Assembly (NCBI GenBank): GCA_030770545.1
Contig: CM061100.1
Location: 15,391,576-15,455,575, forward strand
Length of the DNA stretch: 64,000 bases
Direction of reading: 5' to 3'
From: Macropodus opercularis
Taxonomy: Eukaryota > Chordata > Actinopteri > Anabantiformes > Osphronemidae
Part shown: piece after piece, positions 21,165 through 30,170 of the stretch
Layout: every line of letters begins with the position of its first letter
How positions within the stretch are numbered: the stretch's first letter is position 1
The notes under the pieces: generated by a model
The model's database searches: none
What the model saw: the letters and a program-made list of their open reading frames with translations, nothing else
What the model was told of the DNA's origin: nothing
Translations under genes and position numbers: made by a program

Positions 21165-22560
21165 CTAGGGTTGTGAGACGGGGTCCCCGTGGGAAAGTGA
21201 CGCTTGAAGGTGAGCTGCGTCAGTGGAGGTGGGGGGGCGACGGTTGCCACAAAGTTGTTGTGGGGTTCTAGGGTCGTAGGATCCCAGCCGGGGGTCTCGA
21301 TGGACCGCGCCCGGTGGGTCCCCGTTAAAATCCTGGTTAGGCTGTGACCACATTATAAATGTATCTGCATGCATCGGGCTGTTTCCTGTCCAGTGCACGT
21401 CGTCCTGCGCTGTGCAGACCTGGTCCTTCGGCAGCGGTCTCAGGAAGGGGAGGTAGCTGGAGATAAAGTCATTAATGATATTAAGATTATTCTGCTGCGC
21501 TGGAGGGAGGAGCGACGAGTAATGAATGAGTGGGAACGCAATCCTGGTTAGGAAAAACGGACTGTGCCCTCCTGTAAATCTGACGTAACTGTTTTATGGA
21601 GGTTTTGTGTGGGTCCTGATCCCTGTTGTCTATGCCTACAGACAGGAGCAGCAGCTTAACGGAGGGGTGCTCTGCTGTTTTGTCCAGGATTTTTTGAAAG
21701 TGATAGAATGCGGCGCCAGGGTAGCTGTCAGTTTGGACGTTGTTATTTGCGGGCGGGTATACGCGAGAGGTTGGAGTCACCGAGGAACCAGGTGGCTTTT
21801 CTGCCTCTGATTTTGCGGCCTACTCTGGCTTTGTGCTGGTCGGGCCCGTGCGCCTCCCGTGTGGGGCTCACACAGCGCGTGTGAACCGAGGCGGCCTCAT
21901 CCGAGCAACCTGTGGAGGTGGTTTGAGTGGGGTCAGACGGGGTCGTTCTACCATTGTAGTTGGTGTAATTATACGCTTCGGACCCTGGATGAGAGCTGGA
22001 TGGGGCTCGTGTGCTCGTATTTGGTTTGTTGGGCTGATTGGCTGGGGGCCGTCCTCACTCCCGCTCCTCTTCTTCTCCATATCGATGTAAATATCATTCC
22101 CCACCGGTGTGGACTGGGTCAGTCTGGTCTTGTAGCGTTTCTGGGCCCAGCTAACTGCTATCTTAACGGTAAGTGGTCATAATCTGAGATAATATTAGAA
22201 TAGTGGTCCTGCAGGACGCAGAAATTATTCTGCATCCACTGTTGCGCGTTTCTTTCCACAGCGTCTCTGACTTGTTCTGGGGGGGAGGAGGGTTTAATGA
22301 AGCCGGTGAGTTTCCGGACGTGTCTGAACGTTCCCTGTGGCGGCATCTGGGTGCCGATAGCTTTAGCAATAATGTTCTTATGATGGACCGCTTGCATTAA
22401 TTTGAAATAATTTGTACAGAGCGATCTGGTGGCCTGATCTAGTTCTGTGTGGGGCGTCTGGGAGGAGGGAGGTTTTGTTCGTTCTCTTCTGTTTGCGTTC
22501 CTGGTTGTGCTGGTCCTGAGTATTTCTGTTATCGTAACTTTCCCTACTTTCTAAAGGTGC
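21165..22560 (-). pseudogene. ORF1-like region of the Penelope-like element with SGNH-hydrolase-like pieces (unit 1; unit 2 = 51304-52699)
   Basis: Minus-strand frames carry, from 5' to 3': a basic/helical segment (NIIAKAIGTQMPPQGTFRHV, ~22330-22390), AVSWAQKRYKTRLTQST (~22100-22160) after a frame change, a Pro-rich linker, then YPGAAFYHFQKILDK, KLLLLSVGIDNRDQDPHKTS and IYRRAQSVFPN (~21520-21730), and finally DDVHWTGN (~21386-21412). An Asn in a G-x-x-N-like context followed later by D-x-x-H is what SGNH/GDSL hydrolases show; assignment to that fold is my inference. Frameshifts are numerous. Confidence 0.5.
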
Positions 22561-23728
22561 TGTAGTCCCTGGAAAGCTGAAGTAGGCTGTCTTGGATCTG
22601 TGGAGGGAAGACGTGGTCGTGTGGGAAATCCCGGTGTTCGCTGGGCCTGTGGTGGTAGAAGCTCGATCCTGGCGACTCGGAGAAGATGGTGTTTAAAACG
22701 AATCTCTTTTAACAGAGCGTCAATTCGTCTTCGTGGCCGGTGAGTAAAAGTTGGTAGTGAGTGATTATCAAATGTGGACCCGTTGGCAGATCCCCGACTG
22801 ACGTCTGAGCTGTTGAAATTCCAAACTTTATTTGATCGCCAATTTTTCTAAAAAATGAAAACGCCTATTGTGACCAGACACGTCAGTGTTATTCATGCAA
22901 GTCAAATTTGATATAAAAAGAGGGAGGACAGATCCCAAGATTTAAGCCTAATTCAGCTTAATTGGCCCTAACGTTTGGCAGTGAACTGCTTCCTCAGAGG
23001 GGGTTGATTCCAGGAACTGAGCAGAGGGGTAGATGAAACATTGGGAGGGTGAACTAGCTCCTCCCTCCAATGTTTGTTCTCCCCTGTAATTGGTTGAAGC
23101 CTATCCTGTCCCTCTTCTACGTGGCTTAGTTCAGACAATCCCAGAGGAGTTACTAATGTATAGGTTTTGGGATATTGATAAGTGCAGAAGAAAATATGGA
23201 TAATATTTACAAATGGATATGCAATGGACAGGTTTTAAACTGTAATGAGGGATTTACAATAGATGGGCATAGATTAGCATATTCTAATAATCAGAGGTAT
23301 GCAAATAAATATGAGCATAATATACTAATGTAGTGGAAAACATTAGCATATGTTAGTAGGCTTAGGATGCATTTTGTTCAGGCTTTGTTCATTTCCAGGG
23401 AATATGATTGTACAGGACGCTTGCTGGCCTTTGGCGGCTGCGAGGACGTCTGGCCTGTAGAGCGAAAGAATTTGGGCAAAACATTGCGACCCGGTAACCA
23501 AAGCTATTGAGACAAAACAATTTCTGGTAATCACAAATCTTTGCATTTGGGCCGATGCAGGTTGGGGGATCAAAACACGCTCCCTAAACATCTGGGGGGA
23601 GAGTTCTCTGCCTGCCTTAGAGACAACTCGTTTTCTGTGGCCAGGCCTCCCCACGCGCTAGCAAGCATGGAGGCTCGCACATCTGCATTCACATCCTTTC
23701 AGCAGCCAATCAGATCCCTCCTGAGTGT
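22561..23728. other. AT-rich spacer, possible 5' flank of the Penelope-like element (unit 1; unit 2 = 52700-53867)
   Basis: No gene recognised. A near-perfect inverted repeat (AAACATTGGGAGGG ... CCCTCCAATGTTT) at 23035-23074 could form a hairpin. 23160-23360 is AT-rich. Confidence 0.45.
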
Positions 23729-23960
23729 GTTGACGTGGTGACAGAGGTCAGAGGGTTCACTGACCCACAGAAGGAGGAGTACTTCATGAAGAGGTTCAGA
23801 GATGAGCAGCAGGCCACAACCACCATCTCCCACGTCAAGACCTCACGAAGCCTCCGCATCATGTGTCACATCCCAGTCTTCTGCTGGATCTGCTGAGAAC
23901 CAGAGGGGGAGGGGAGCTGCCCAAGGCAGTGACGGAGATGTACATGTGCTTCCTGGAAAC
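23729..23960 (+). pseudogene. NLR-C (FISNA/NACHT) gene fragment (unit 1)
   Basis: Plus-strand remnant of the teleost-expanded NLR-C innate immune receptor family. From 23729 the frame reads VTEVRGFTDPQKEEYFMKRF, then DEQQATTTISHVKTSRSLRI and CHIPVFCWI. These are the hallmark of the NACHT region just after the FISNA domain, in particular TDPQKEEYF-x-KRFRD and HIKTSRSL-x-IMCHIPVFCWI. It stops at ~23895. One frame over, LLRTRGGGELPKAVTEMYMC continues the family sequence, so a deletion or frameshift separates them. The Walker A and leucine-rich-repeat parts are absent. Only a ~75-residue fragment is left, with no nearby B30.2 or LRR exons. Confidence 0.85.
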
Positions 23961-25069
23961 AAGACTGTTTTGTGGTCATAGTTACACTGAGGTCACTGAT
24001 CGTTTAACATTTGGGCCACCCTGTCAATATTTGTATTTCTTTTTTAGTATATTTCAGAAAGCCATAAATTATATTGGAATATTCAAATGTTGGTCCATGT
24101 TGCTTTTTCTACTTTGCCAGTTCCCAGGGCTACGCTCCTCGTCATTGCATGCTACGCAATCTAAATGCGTGGCTCCTTGCTACCGCTAGGGGGCAGACTG
24201 TTCTTTGGTTTTGACCGACATCCCAGTAAAAAAGACCATTTTTGTGATGGTCCCAGTGTGTGATGCCAGGTTGGGGGTATAGTCCGGGCCTTCTCCCCCG
24301 TCAGTGTAAGTTTCTGATCAGTTCTGGTGGCGACTTGAAAACATGCACTAAACTAGAGATTCCTGAAAACCAGAAAGGTTTGAATGGAAAGTTGGTCTAA
24401 ATGTTACCAAGCTTTAATCAAACGAGCCCAATGAACTTTACAGTAATTGATTAGGGAGAAACCCGTGATTTCGACTTCGACGGGCCTCAGATGCTCTACA
24501 CCCTGGACACACTGGACGGGTCTTCACTGCTCAGGCTGGACTGATGACAGGACTCTGACTAGTTTAGTGAGAGACCTGTCAGGCGAGTCTTGGCCTGGGA
24601 GGTCGAAGCGTGGAGGAGTAGCGTGAGAGACCTGAAGAAGGTTCCTGCTGCTGCGACTGCACATCCACCGCTGGACTCGTTTTGTCTAGACTTATAATAG
24701 TAGTAATATAGATTAGGTTTCTGTGTAACAGGTTAGGTTAAGATAACTTGCGTTCAATTGATTTAGGTTTACTTAAGTTGAATGTATTAAGTTGAGATCT
24801 GTGATGGGTTAGTGAAGGCAAGTATCAGTTTTTTATTGAACTTGTCTCGATATACTGTTCATGTGATGTTAGGTTGACCTCACTAACGTTTGTGTTCTCC
24901 GTTTTTTTTCTTCTCCTCCTTGAACCGACACCTTATCGCGGTGGAGGAGTTCGTGTGCCCGTGTGACTCTAGCAGCTGTGCTGTCTGGGCTAAATGCCCC
25001 CGGCAGGGTCTCCCATGACAAACGGGTCCTGGGCGACGGGCCAGACTAAGACTAAGGTTCATCTGTCGC
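23961..25069. other. spacer, no gene recognised (unit 1; unit 2 = 54100-55208)
   Basis: Contains a strong CTCF-like motif (24183-24196, listed separately). The stretch 24470-24690 may be a degraded retroelement 3' region but has no diagnostic motif. Confidence 0.45.
24183..24196 (+). promoter_or_regulatory. CTCF-like motif (unit 1; unit 2 = 54322-54335)
   Basis: CCGCTAGGGGGCAG matches the vertebrate CTCF core CCNNYAGRGGGCR well. Sequence match only; could be carried by a repeat. Confidence 0.45.
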
Positions 25070-25145
25070 AGGAGGAGCCGGAGGAGGCCCAGAGGAAGAC
25101 CAGGACTCACTGGAGGGACGATGTCTGTCAGCCAGCCTGGGAAGG
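25070..25145 (+). mobile_element. LINE reverse-transcriptase C-terminal relic (unit 1; unit 2 = 55209-55284)
   Basis: Plus-strand frames give RRPRGRP and, after a one-base shift, RTHWRDDVCQPAWEG. This resembles the RRPRGRPRTRWRDYV-type C-terminus common in fish non-LTR elements. Only ~25 residues remain. Confidence 0.5.
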
Positions 25146-26233
25146 TTAAAGGTCATTACACCTGATGCTGACACGTGCTACTGATGGGGCTTTATTTGGT
25201 GCTGCCAGACACTTACACCAAGTCCTGAACGAGACCTTTCTGATGCAGCGTCTTTTGCTTCTCGCCCCATAACCTGGGTTAATATCTATGTGTTGTTTCA
25301 TTCCAGCCGCTGACACTTTCATCCTGTCTCTGTGTAACCCACATTAAATGATGAAGAATATTGATTTAGTTTTTTGCGTGTGTTACACCAGTAGGTGGCA
25401 GAATTGGCCTGTTGAGGATAAGTTCGATACAATCTATAGGGTTTTCTGTCAAAAATTCCAGGGATGAGAAGGCGACTGCATGTTTGAGGGTCCGATTTTG
25501 GGTCTGGCTGAGAAAAGAAAAGTTTGTGGCACTAAAGGCCCAGGTTCTGTTTGGTCTTAAACTGGAATGTTCTGAGTACTTGGGTCGAAGTAACGTTGGC
25601 CTGGAAGTTGCGCAGCGATAGCTGAGCAGCGGCGGTTCGACGGGCGGATCGTGGGAACTGCAGTGTTTAAAACACACTACCCGGGTAGATGGACTTTGTT
25701 TTATTTTCTTGCCATGTGGTTGCATTTTGTTTATCAGAGCTCTGAATGTTTTATTTTCTGAATGTTATAAATATGTTGCATCTACATAATTAAATGCCAG
25801 AAATCGCACTGGTTCAGTTAAACATATGAGTGTGATATTCTTTTTCTTTCCTCCGCTCCTCCTTGGGAAAAGAGCCCAGTGAGTAACCAATCGGCCGCTG
25901 TGTGTCAAGGCGTTGGTTACATCTGCTTCAGAACCAGTACAGAACCACGGCTCATCTGCAGGATTGTGCAGCGGTGCCATCGCCTTCCTTTTCATGTGCT
26001 GCTTTTGTCAGAAGTGGCTCCAGAGTCATTGGCCCAGCGGTCGTCTCACCCTCACAAGCTGATCCTCTCTGTAACACAGGCTCATGTAGAGACTCTGCAC
26101 TTTGCTGCTTTTCTTCTAGTAAATGTTGGCACATTCAGCTACTTTGCTGCTGTTGTTTAGCTGAAGTTTGCACTAGTGGCTCACAGTAACTACAGCTTGT
26201 CACAGTTTCTTGTTTTACTGTTTCCTCCGCCAG
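25146..26233. other. spacer, no gene recognised (unit 1; unit 2 = 55285-56372)
   Basis: Open frames of up to ~119 codons occur on the minus strand (25366-25725), but I recognise no family and no splice partners. 25680-25800 is T-rich like a 3' UTR. A CTCF-like motif is at 25388. Confidence 0.4.
25388..25401 (+). promoter_or_regulatory. CTCF-like motif (unit 1; unit 2 = 55527-55540)
   Basis: CCAGTAGGTGGCAG resembles the CTCF core on the plus strand. Confidence 0.35.
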
Positions 26234-26571
26234 GAAAGGACGACCACGAGTCACCTCTGCTGCCGAGGACGAGTCCGTCCGAGTCACCGGCCTCCGAAAA
26301 GCTGCCAGCAGCTCAGCTCAGAGCCACGTTGAAGGCCACACCGAGTTCTAGTGGCAGCTGTGAATGCAGACGAATGTGAATAACCAGTGAATCCCAAGCA
26401 ACGGTTGTTTTCAACCTGCCCCTTTAAACGAGCTGATTTGTTTGTCTTTTCAATTGCTCCTGTAGTTTACGTGGTTTGTTTTGATGCTGAATGGATGGAT
26501 GACTGCTGCACTTTGACACTTGATGTTTTTGTCGTGCATGTTGCAGTGACAATAAAATGTCCTCTCTTCTC
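26234..26571 (+). other. possible 3'-terminal exon with poly(A) signal (unit 1; unit 2 = 56373-56711)
   Basis: A long pyrimidine tract ending CTCCGCCAG (26225-26233) precedes an open stretch of ~47 codons (contains DHESPLLPRTSPSESPASEK), a stop at 26377-26379, and AATAAA at 26551-26556. This is the layout of a last exon, but no family is recognised. Alternatively the TTGCACTTTGACA...GTGACAATAAA part is a LINE 3' tail, which commonly looks like this in fish. Unit 2 has one extra A just after the stop. Confidence 0.3.
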
Positions 26572-26719
26572 TTAAAAGGCATGTGGTTGAGTCGCACAGA
26601 AGCTCTTGTTTCACTAGTCCAGCCATCACCTACCGCCTCCAGACGTCCTCCTCTGCTGCAGGTCACACATTGGATAGCATGTAAATGAAGGGTCAGTAAA
26701 TGAGTTATTCATTGTTTCA

Positions 26720-26975
26720 TTTCTCTAGCGTCCATTCACAACAGCAGTTGTCTCAAGGCACTTTACAAGCAAGGTTTGAGATCAAACACAGCGAAGCGTT
26801 TAAATGCAATCAATCAGTAAGTTCTAATCTTAATATATAGACGTTTATAGAGATATTAAAAGCAATATACTCTGCCTCCAGCAGAGCCAGGCCCAATGTG
26901 GCGAACATCCGCCTTGAGGGGGTAGAGAAGAGAGAGACAACGTAGTGGTCAGAGACGTCCCAACTCAGAGGAATT
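26720..26975 (+). repeat. teleost dispersed repeat fragment (unit 1)
   Basis: Contains GCGTCCATTCACAACAGCAG, TCTCAAGGCACTTTACAAGC and, farther on, CCTCCAGCAGAGCCAGGC with GGCGAACATCCGCCTTGAGG. This is the order seen in an abundant teleost repeat of the same family as the left end of 17145-17845. Class not assigned. Confidence 0.6.
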
Positions 26976-27844
26976 GAAGCCGAGGCAGCATTAGGTTCAA
27001 ATAATCAAACATGAATGAGAAATATGCAAAGGCAGGCAAACAAAGTCACCTCTCTCTCCTGCAGGGAGACGCTCACAGGAAGTGGGGAAGGACGGAGCCT
27101 GGGAGACGCTGGCTGTGTCCCCCAGCACAGCTCACATCTCCCCCGTCTCCTTCTAGGGAGGTGGTTTAAACCCGGAACAAGCGTCACAATGTGGAGATTT
27201 CATACCAACAACTGTTTTGTCTAAGAGCCAGATTGTCTTCGGACCCAAGGCCAGCAAGCCTGCACAGCCTAGACAGGACCTGTTCTAGTCTATTACTCTA
27301 TCTACCCTTTAGCCTGAACCACACGTATATGTGCTACATATATATTCCACTACAAATGAACTAATTATGCATGGACTTTTTCCACCACAACGACACGACA
27401 AGAGGAAGCCGGCAGCAACAGGACAAACCCTGGGACAACGTAAGGCACAGTCACGATACTTTCTACAACAGGCAAATTATTCATTAATTAACAAAAGAGC
27501 AATTTACCACAAAGCCAAATGTTCATGTTTTCAGCTATGTCACAGCCTCCACCGCTTCCTCTCTGCCAGGTCGACAGCGGGTAACCGCCTCACCAACGGA
27601 GTGTGACAGTGGACAAAGCAAAGGATCAGGCCACCGCCCTGTTCATCCATGGACACAACGTTTCTGAGAATGGAGAACAACGCTGCGCTTTCCAAAACCA
27701 CTGCCCTGCACCCACGGGGTAAAAAGTGAGACTGCAAGGAATAACTGCAGCCCCAGCAGCCTGTCAGCTCCTCCATCAGAGGGCCAGGAGGAAGAAGGAG
27801 CAAGGAACCACAGGCGTCTGCTGCGCGGAGCAACCGGAGACACT
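26976..27844. other. spacer, no gene recognised (unit 1; unit 2 = 57116-57984)
   Basis: Holds a stray partial core of the ~240-bp repeat (27426-27457) and short open frames only. A G-to-T difference between units lies at 27573/57713. Confidence 0.4.
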
Positions 27845-28198
27845 GGAAGGCGAAATCCCAGAGTTGATGCTGTACTGGAGGCGAGGTCCCGTCTCGAGGA
27901 GCCTCTCATCCAAAGAGCTGAAGACCCACTGAAACGGTGGGAGGCCGAGGCTTCGAGGATACTTCACTGCCGTTCCAACGCGAGCCACGTGGACGAAATA
28001 TTGCCCTCAAGGTATCGGCATCGCAAAGATGAATACGTACTATAAAAAATGGCCAAAAAGGCTTCAGTCTACCCACGACCGGTTAAGGTGATGCTAGGAA
28101 GACGTCAGTCCCTCAGAGAGAGTCTCCTCAAAAACAGGACCGATAATCCCTGAGGCCCGTCCAAGCTGTGGCTTCTGGTATTTCTGGTTCAAATGTGA
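27845..28198 (+). pseudogene. hAT-family transposase C-terminal relic (unit 1)
   Basis: Plus-strand frames read RLEEPLIQRAEDPLKRWEAE (~27890-27950), then ASVYPRPVKVMLGRR (~28064-28108) and, close to the end, GPSKLWLLVFLVQM with a stop at 28196-28198. These follow the order of the hAT dimerisation domain of BED-finger transposases: L-x-EPLIQRAEDPLKWWE, then YPRL-x-x-VM, then SPSKLRQLVFLNAN at the C-terminus. The middle has an extra ~100-bp stretch and a stop codon, and the SERVFS core is not readable. The catalytic part and the terminal inverted repeats are not seen. Confidence 0.6.
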
Positions 28199-28894
28199 AA
28201 CAGTAGTGACTGCGTGTAATGGAATTTTTACTATATGTGACAGAACTGTGATGCATATTACTTGATATATCCTCATATGTATTGGCTTTTATCTGTACTA
28301 AGTGAAGTAATCATAGAGTGAGTTATATACCTGCTTACAGAAATGTTTGAGAACAACGAGCCTTCTCTTCTGCCTTGAGAAAGGGAGGTAAGCTTTCGAG
28401 CTAGGTGGGGAGACACTGTCTAGTTCAAATTGGTTTACGACATGGGGCCATGGTGAGAGCACGGCAGCAGAACTTTGATTTACTTTGTTTCTGTTACACT
28501 TTCCCCCTGGTACAAGACAGTGACTGACCCTTAGTTGTGGGCTGATGAGTCTGAGTTACACTCAGGCAGGACAGCTTTGCACTGACTCTGTGTACTTCTC
28601 TTCCTTCAAGAGTAAAAGACAACACGAAGACAACTTTGATTGGGTTTTGATTCATTCACCGGTTCCTACAGGTTTTTGCCTCCACACTGCGCAAAAACAA
28701 GGCTTTTATGAAAACGCAGAATAAACAAATGTTCAGAAACACGCAAACCGTTCACAGTTGCTAAGTTAGGCTCAAATATGATAGATAATATATTCAACGA
28801 CGAGCAGACTCTTTGAAGAGAGTCAGGCCAAAAGAGTGGGACAAAGCCCAGAGTAGTAGTTTGGTTGCAGTGAATGCTGCCGCCACATACACAG
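28199..28894. other. spacer, possible LTR-like segment (unit 1; unit 2 = 58339-59034)
   Basis: 28600-28671 reads like the end of an LTR (CTTCAAGAGTAAAAGACAAC ... GGTTCCTACA), but I find no matching partner, primer-binding site or coding region, so this stays a suggestion. Confidence 0.25.
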
Positions 28895-28899
28895 CCCCC

Positions 28900-28911
28900 T
28901 AGCGGTATTCT
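28900..28911 (-). promoter_or_regulatory. CTCF-like motif, minus strand (unit 1; unit 2 = 59040-59051)
   Basis: The reverse complement reads CCGCTAGGGGGC, the same core as at 24183 but in the opposite orientation. Confidence 0.35.
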
Positions 28912-29167
28912 GACACGTGATTGGGGGATTGAAGCGTCACGTCAGTGCTTCTGTAATGTGATTGGCTGTGGGCGGGAAGACGAGTTCCGACAACGCAGGC
29001 TAACAGTTGATGCTGATAATGACCGAGGACCAGAGTTTCCGCTTTCAGCTGTGTTGCGGTTGTTGTAGCCACCGCAACATGAAGTTGAACACAGCAGAAG
29101 CCTGTTGACGGCCATTAACCCTGAACGTGACCGTGAAGAGGCAGGTGTCGTTGATCCAGCTGTTCGG

Positions 29168-29206
29168 GCTAACCAGCTAGCTAGCTAGATAGCTAGCCAG
29201 CTAGCC
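29168..29206. repeat. (AGCT)n-type microsatellite (unit 1; unit 2 = 59308-59346)
   Basis: CAGCTAGCTAGCTAGATAGC and neighbouring CTAGC repeats; self-complementary. Confidence 0.8.
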
Positions 29207-29282
29207 GGTAGCCTCGCAGCTACACCGGGCACAGCAGCGAGGAGCAGCCTGGACTGTGACCTTGACCTGCCGCCATGTGAGT

Positions 29283-30170
29283 ACTTAGATGCTTCCAAGG
29301 CTGGGACGTCACAGAAAAGTCGATTTGCAGAGATGCGGGAGGACGAACATTTAGTTTCCCTCTCAAGTCCGACCTTTGATTGACAGCTTCATTAACGTCC
29401 TGCTAACACAAAGAAAAACCCTCAGAACAACCTTGACGTGTATTTGTACCGTGGTACTGAAATGCACATTGTTCATTCGGTGTAGTCGTTGACTCCAACA
29501 CAGCTGCTGTGCTGAGAGCAGACTGGCCTGTAGGGTGGAGACCAGTTGATGGAGAAAGCATCACAGAGGTCGTCTAGATTTGACGAAGCCTGGTCATGAT
29601 GTGCTTTGCAAGGTGGTGGTCATACGCGTGTTGCTGAGTCCACAGCCTATAGTCCCGCCTGATGTGAAGACGTGTCCCGTAGCGTGAGGCTGCCTGACCG
29701 TGACGCTTCTCTTCACGCGCTGCTTCCTTAGACGCTGTGTGACCGGCGCTGGTCTGGTTCGGGACCATGCGACTGTGGTTGAGTCTCCAGATTAGGCTGA
29801 TCAGTGGAGAGTTGGAGACGGTGCAGGGGATGGTGCTGTCACTGCTGGAGCCACTGATAGAAACTGAAATGATGCAACTCAAATATTAATGTAATACAGT
29901 GACGTGTGTAGTTTCTGGGCCTTGTGAGATTCATCGAACGCTCACCCAGGCTCTCCTCCCGTTTGTGCTGCTGACGGTGCAGCTGTCGTCCACATCGGTA
30001 GCATCGTGTGAGCGTAGCAGAGAGCTGCGGGTGTAGCAGAGCGGCTGTTCAGTCCGCTGGGCTGTGGTTGTGCTGTGGAGGGCGGTGGTGGACCAGCTGA
30101 GTCCAGGTTCAGCTGCAGCTCATCCAGTTTCCTACCTGCTCCAGGTGGACTTTACAAACAAATGGATTGA
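29283..30170. other. end of unit, no gene recognised (unit 1; unit 2 = 59423-60310)
   Basis: A minus-strand frame of ~102 codons (29574-29882) has no recognisable homology. Nothing else seen. Confidence 0.45.

Larger units (their letters stand above)
19100..22560 (-). mobile_element. Penelope-like retroelement, decayed (unit 1)
   Basis: Minus-strand element of about 3.4 kb. From its 5' side: an ORF1-like part (~21165-22560), a Penelope-type reverse transcriptase (~19880-21160) and a C-terminal GIY-YIG endonuclease (~19109-19430). Landmarks for the family: LLERGLTFIPTP upstream of the RT, PADKGSKIVI, LPKIHK, DIDSLYTNI, EGTAMG and YLRFLDDI. Several frameshifts split it into short open frames, so it is not autonomous in this copy. 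The tail end lies near 19100. I saw no pseudo-LTRs or clear target-site duplication. Penelope-like elements are known at telomeres in some invertebrates, which makes the subtelomeric setting notable. Confidence 0.85.
28895..29282 (+). promoter_or_regulatory. promoter-like segment and possible first exon (unit 1)
   Basis: Within ~80 bp lie a CRE-like TCACGTCA (28937-28944), an inverted CCAAT box ATTGG (28961-28965) and a GC box GGGCGGG (28970-28976). About 300 bp downstream is GCCGCCATGTGAGTACTT (29269-29286): a Kozak-like start whose ATG would be split by a GTGAGT donor (AT|GTGAGT). This is what a housekeeping-type promoter plus first exon looks like. The following exon cannot be identified, and transcription would run into the next unit of the array. 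A CTCF-like motif on the minus strand (28900-28911) sits just upstream. Confidence 0.4.
1..30170 (+). repeat. 30.17-kb macrosatellite unit, copy 1
   Basis: The sequence beginning at position 1 restarts at 30171 and again at 60311 in the same orientation. Reading copies 1 and 2 side by side, I found only about eight substitutions (338, 2132, 6157, 7877, 21865, 27573, 28878, 29268) and three indels, so identity is about 99.9% or higher. The starting phase is arbitrary because the window opens inside the array; the only natural edge seen is where copy 3 stops (equivalent to position ~533). All genes and relics inside the unit are present in both copies. Either a recent segmental tandem duplication or an assembly duplication would give this picture. 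Confidence 0.97.

Noticed and set aside
21740..22182. Plus-strand open frames (107-116 codons) across the Penelope ORF1-like region
   Set aside because: They are antisense to the recognisable element sequence.
28200..28671. Solo LTR of an endogenous retrovirus or gypsy element
   Set aside because: The right end looks LTR-like, but the left boundary, partner LTR, primer-binding site and target duplication were not found.
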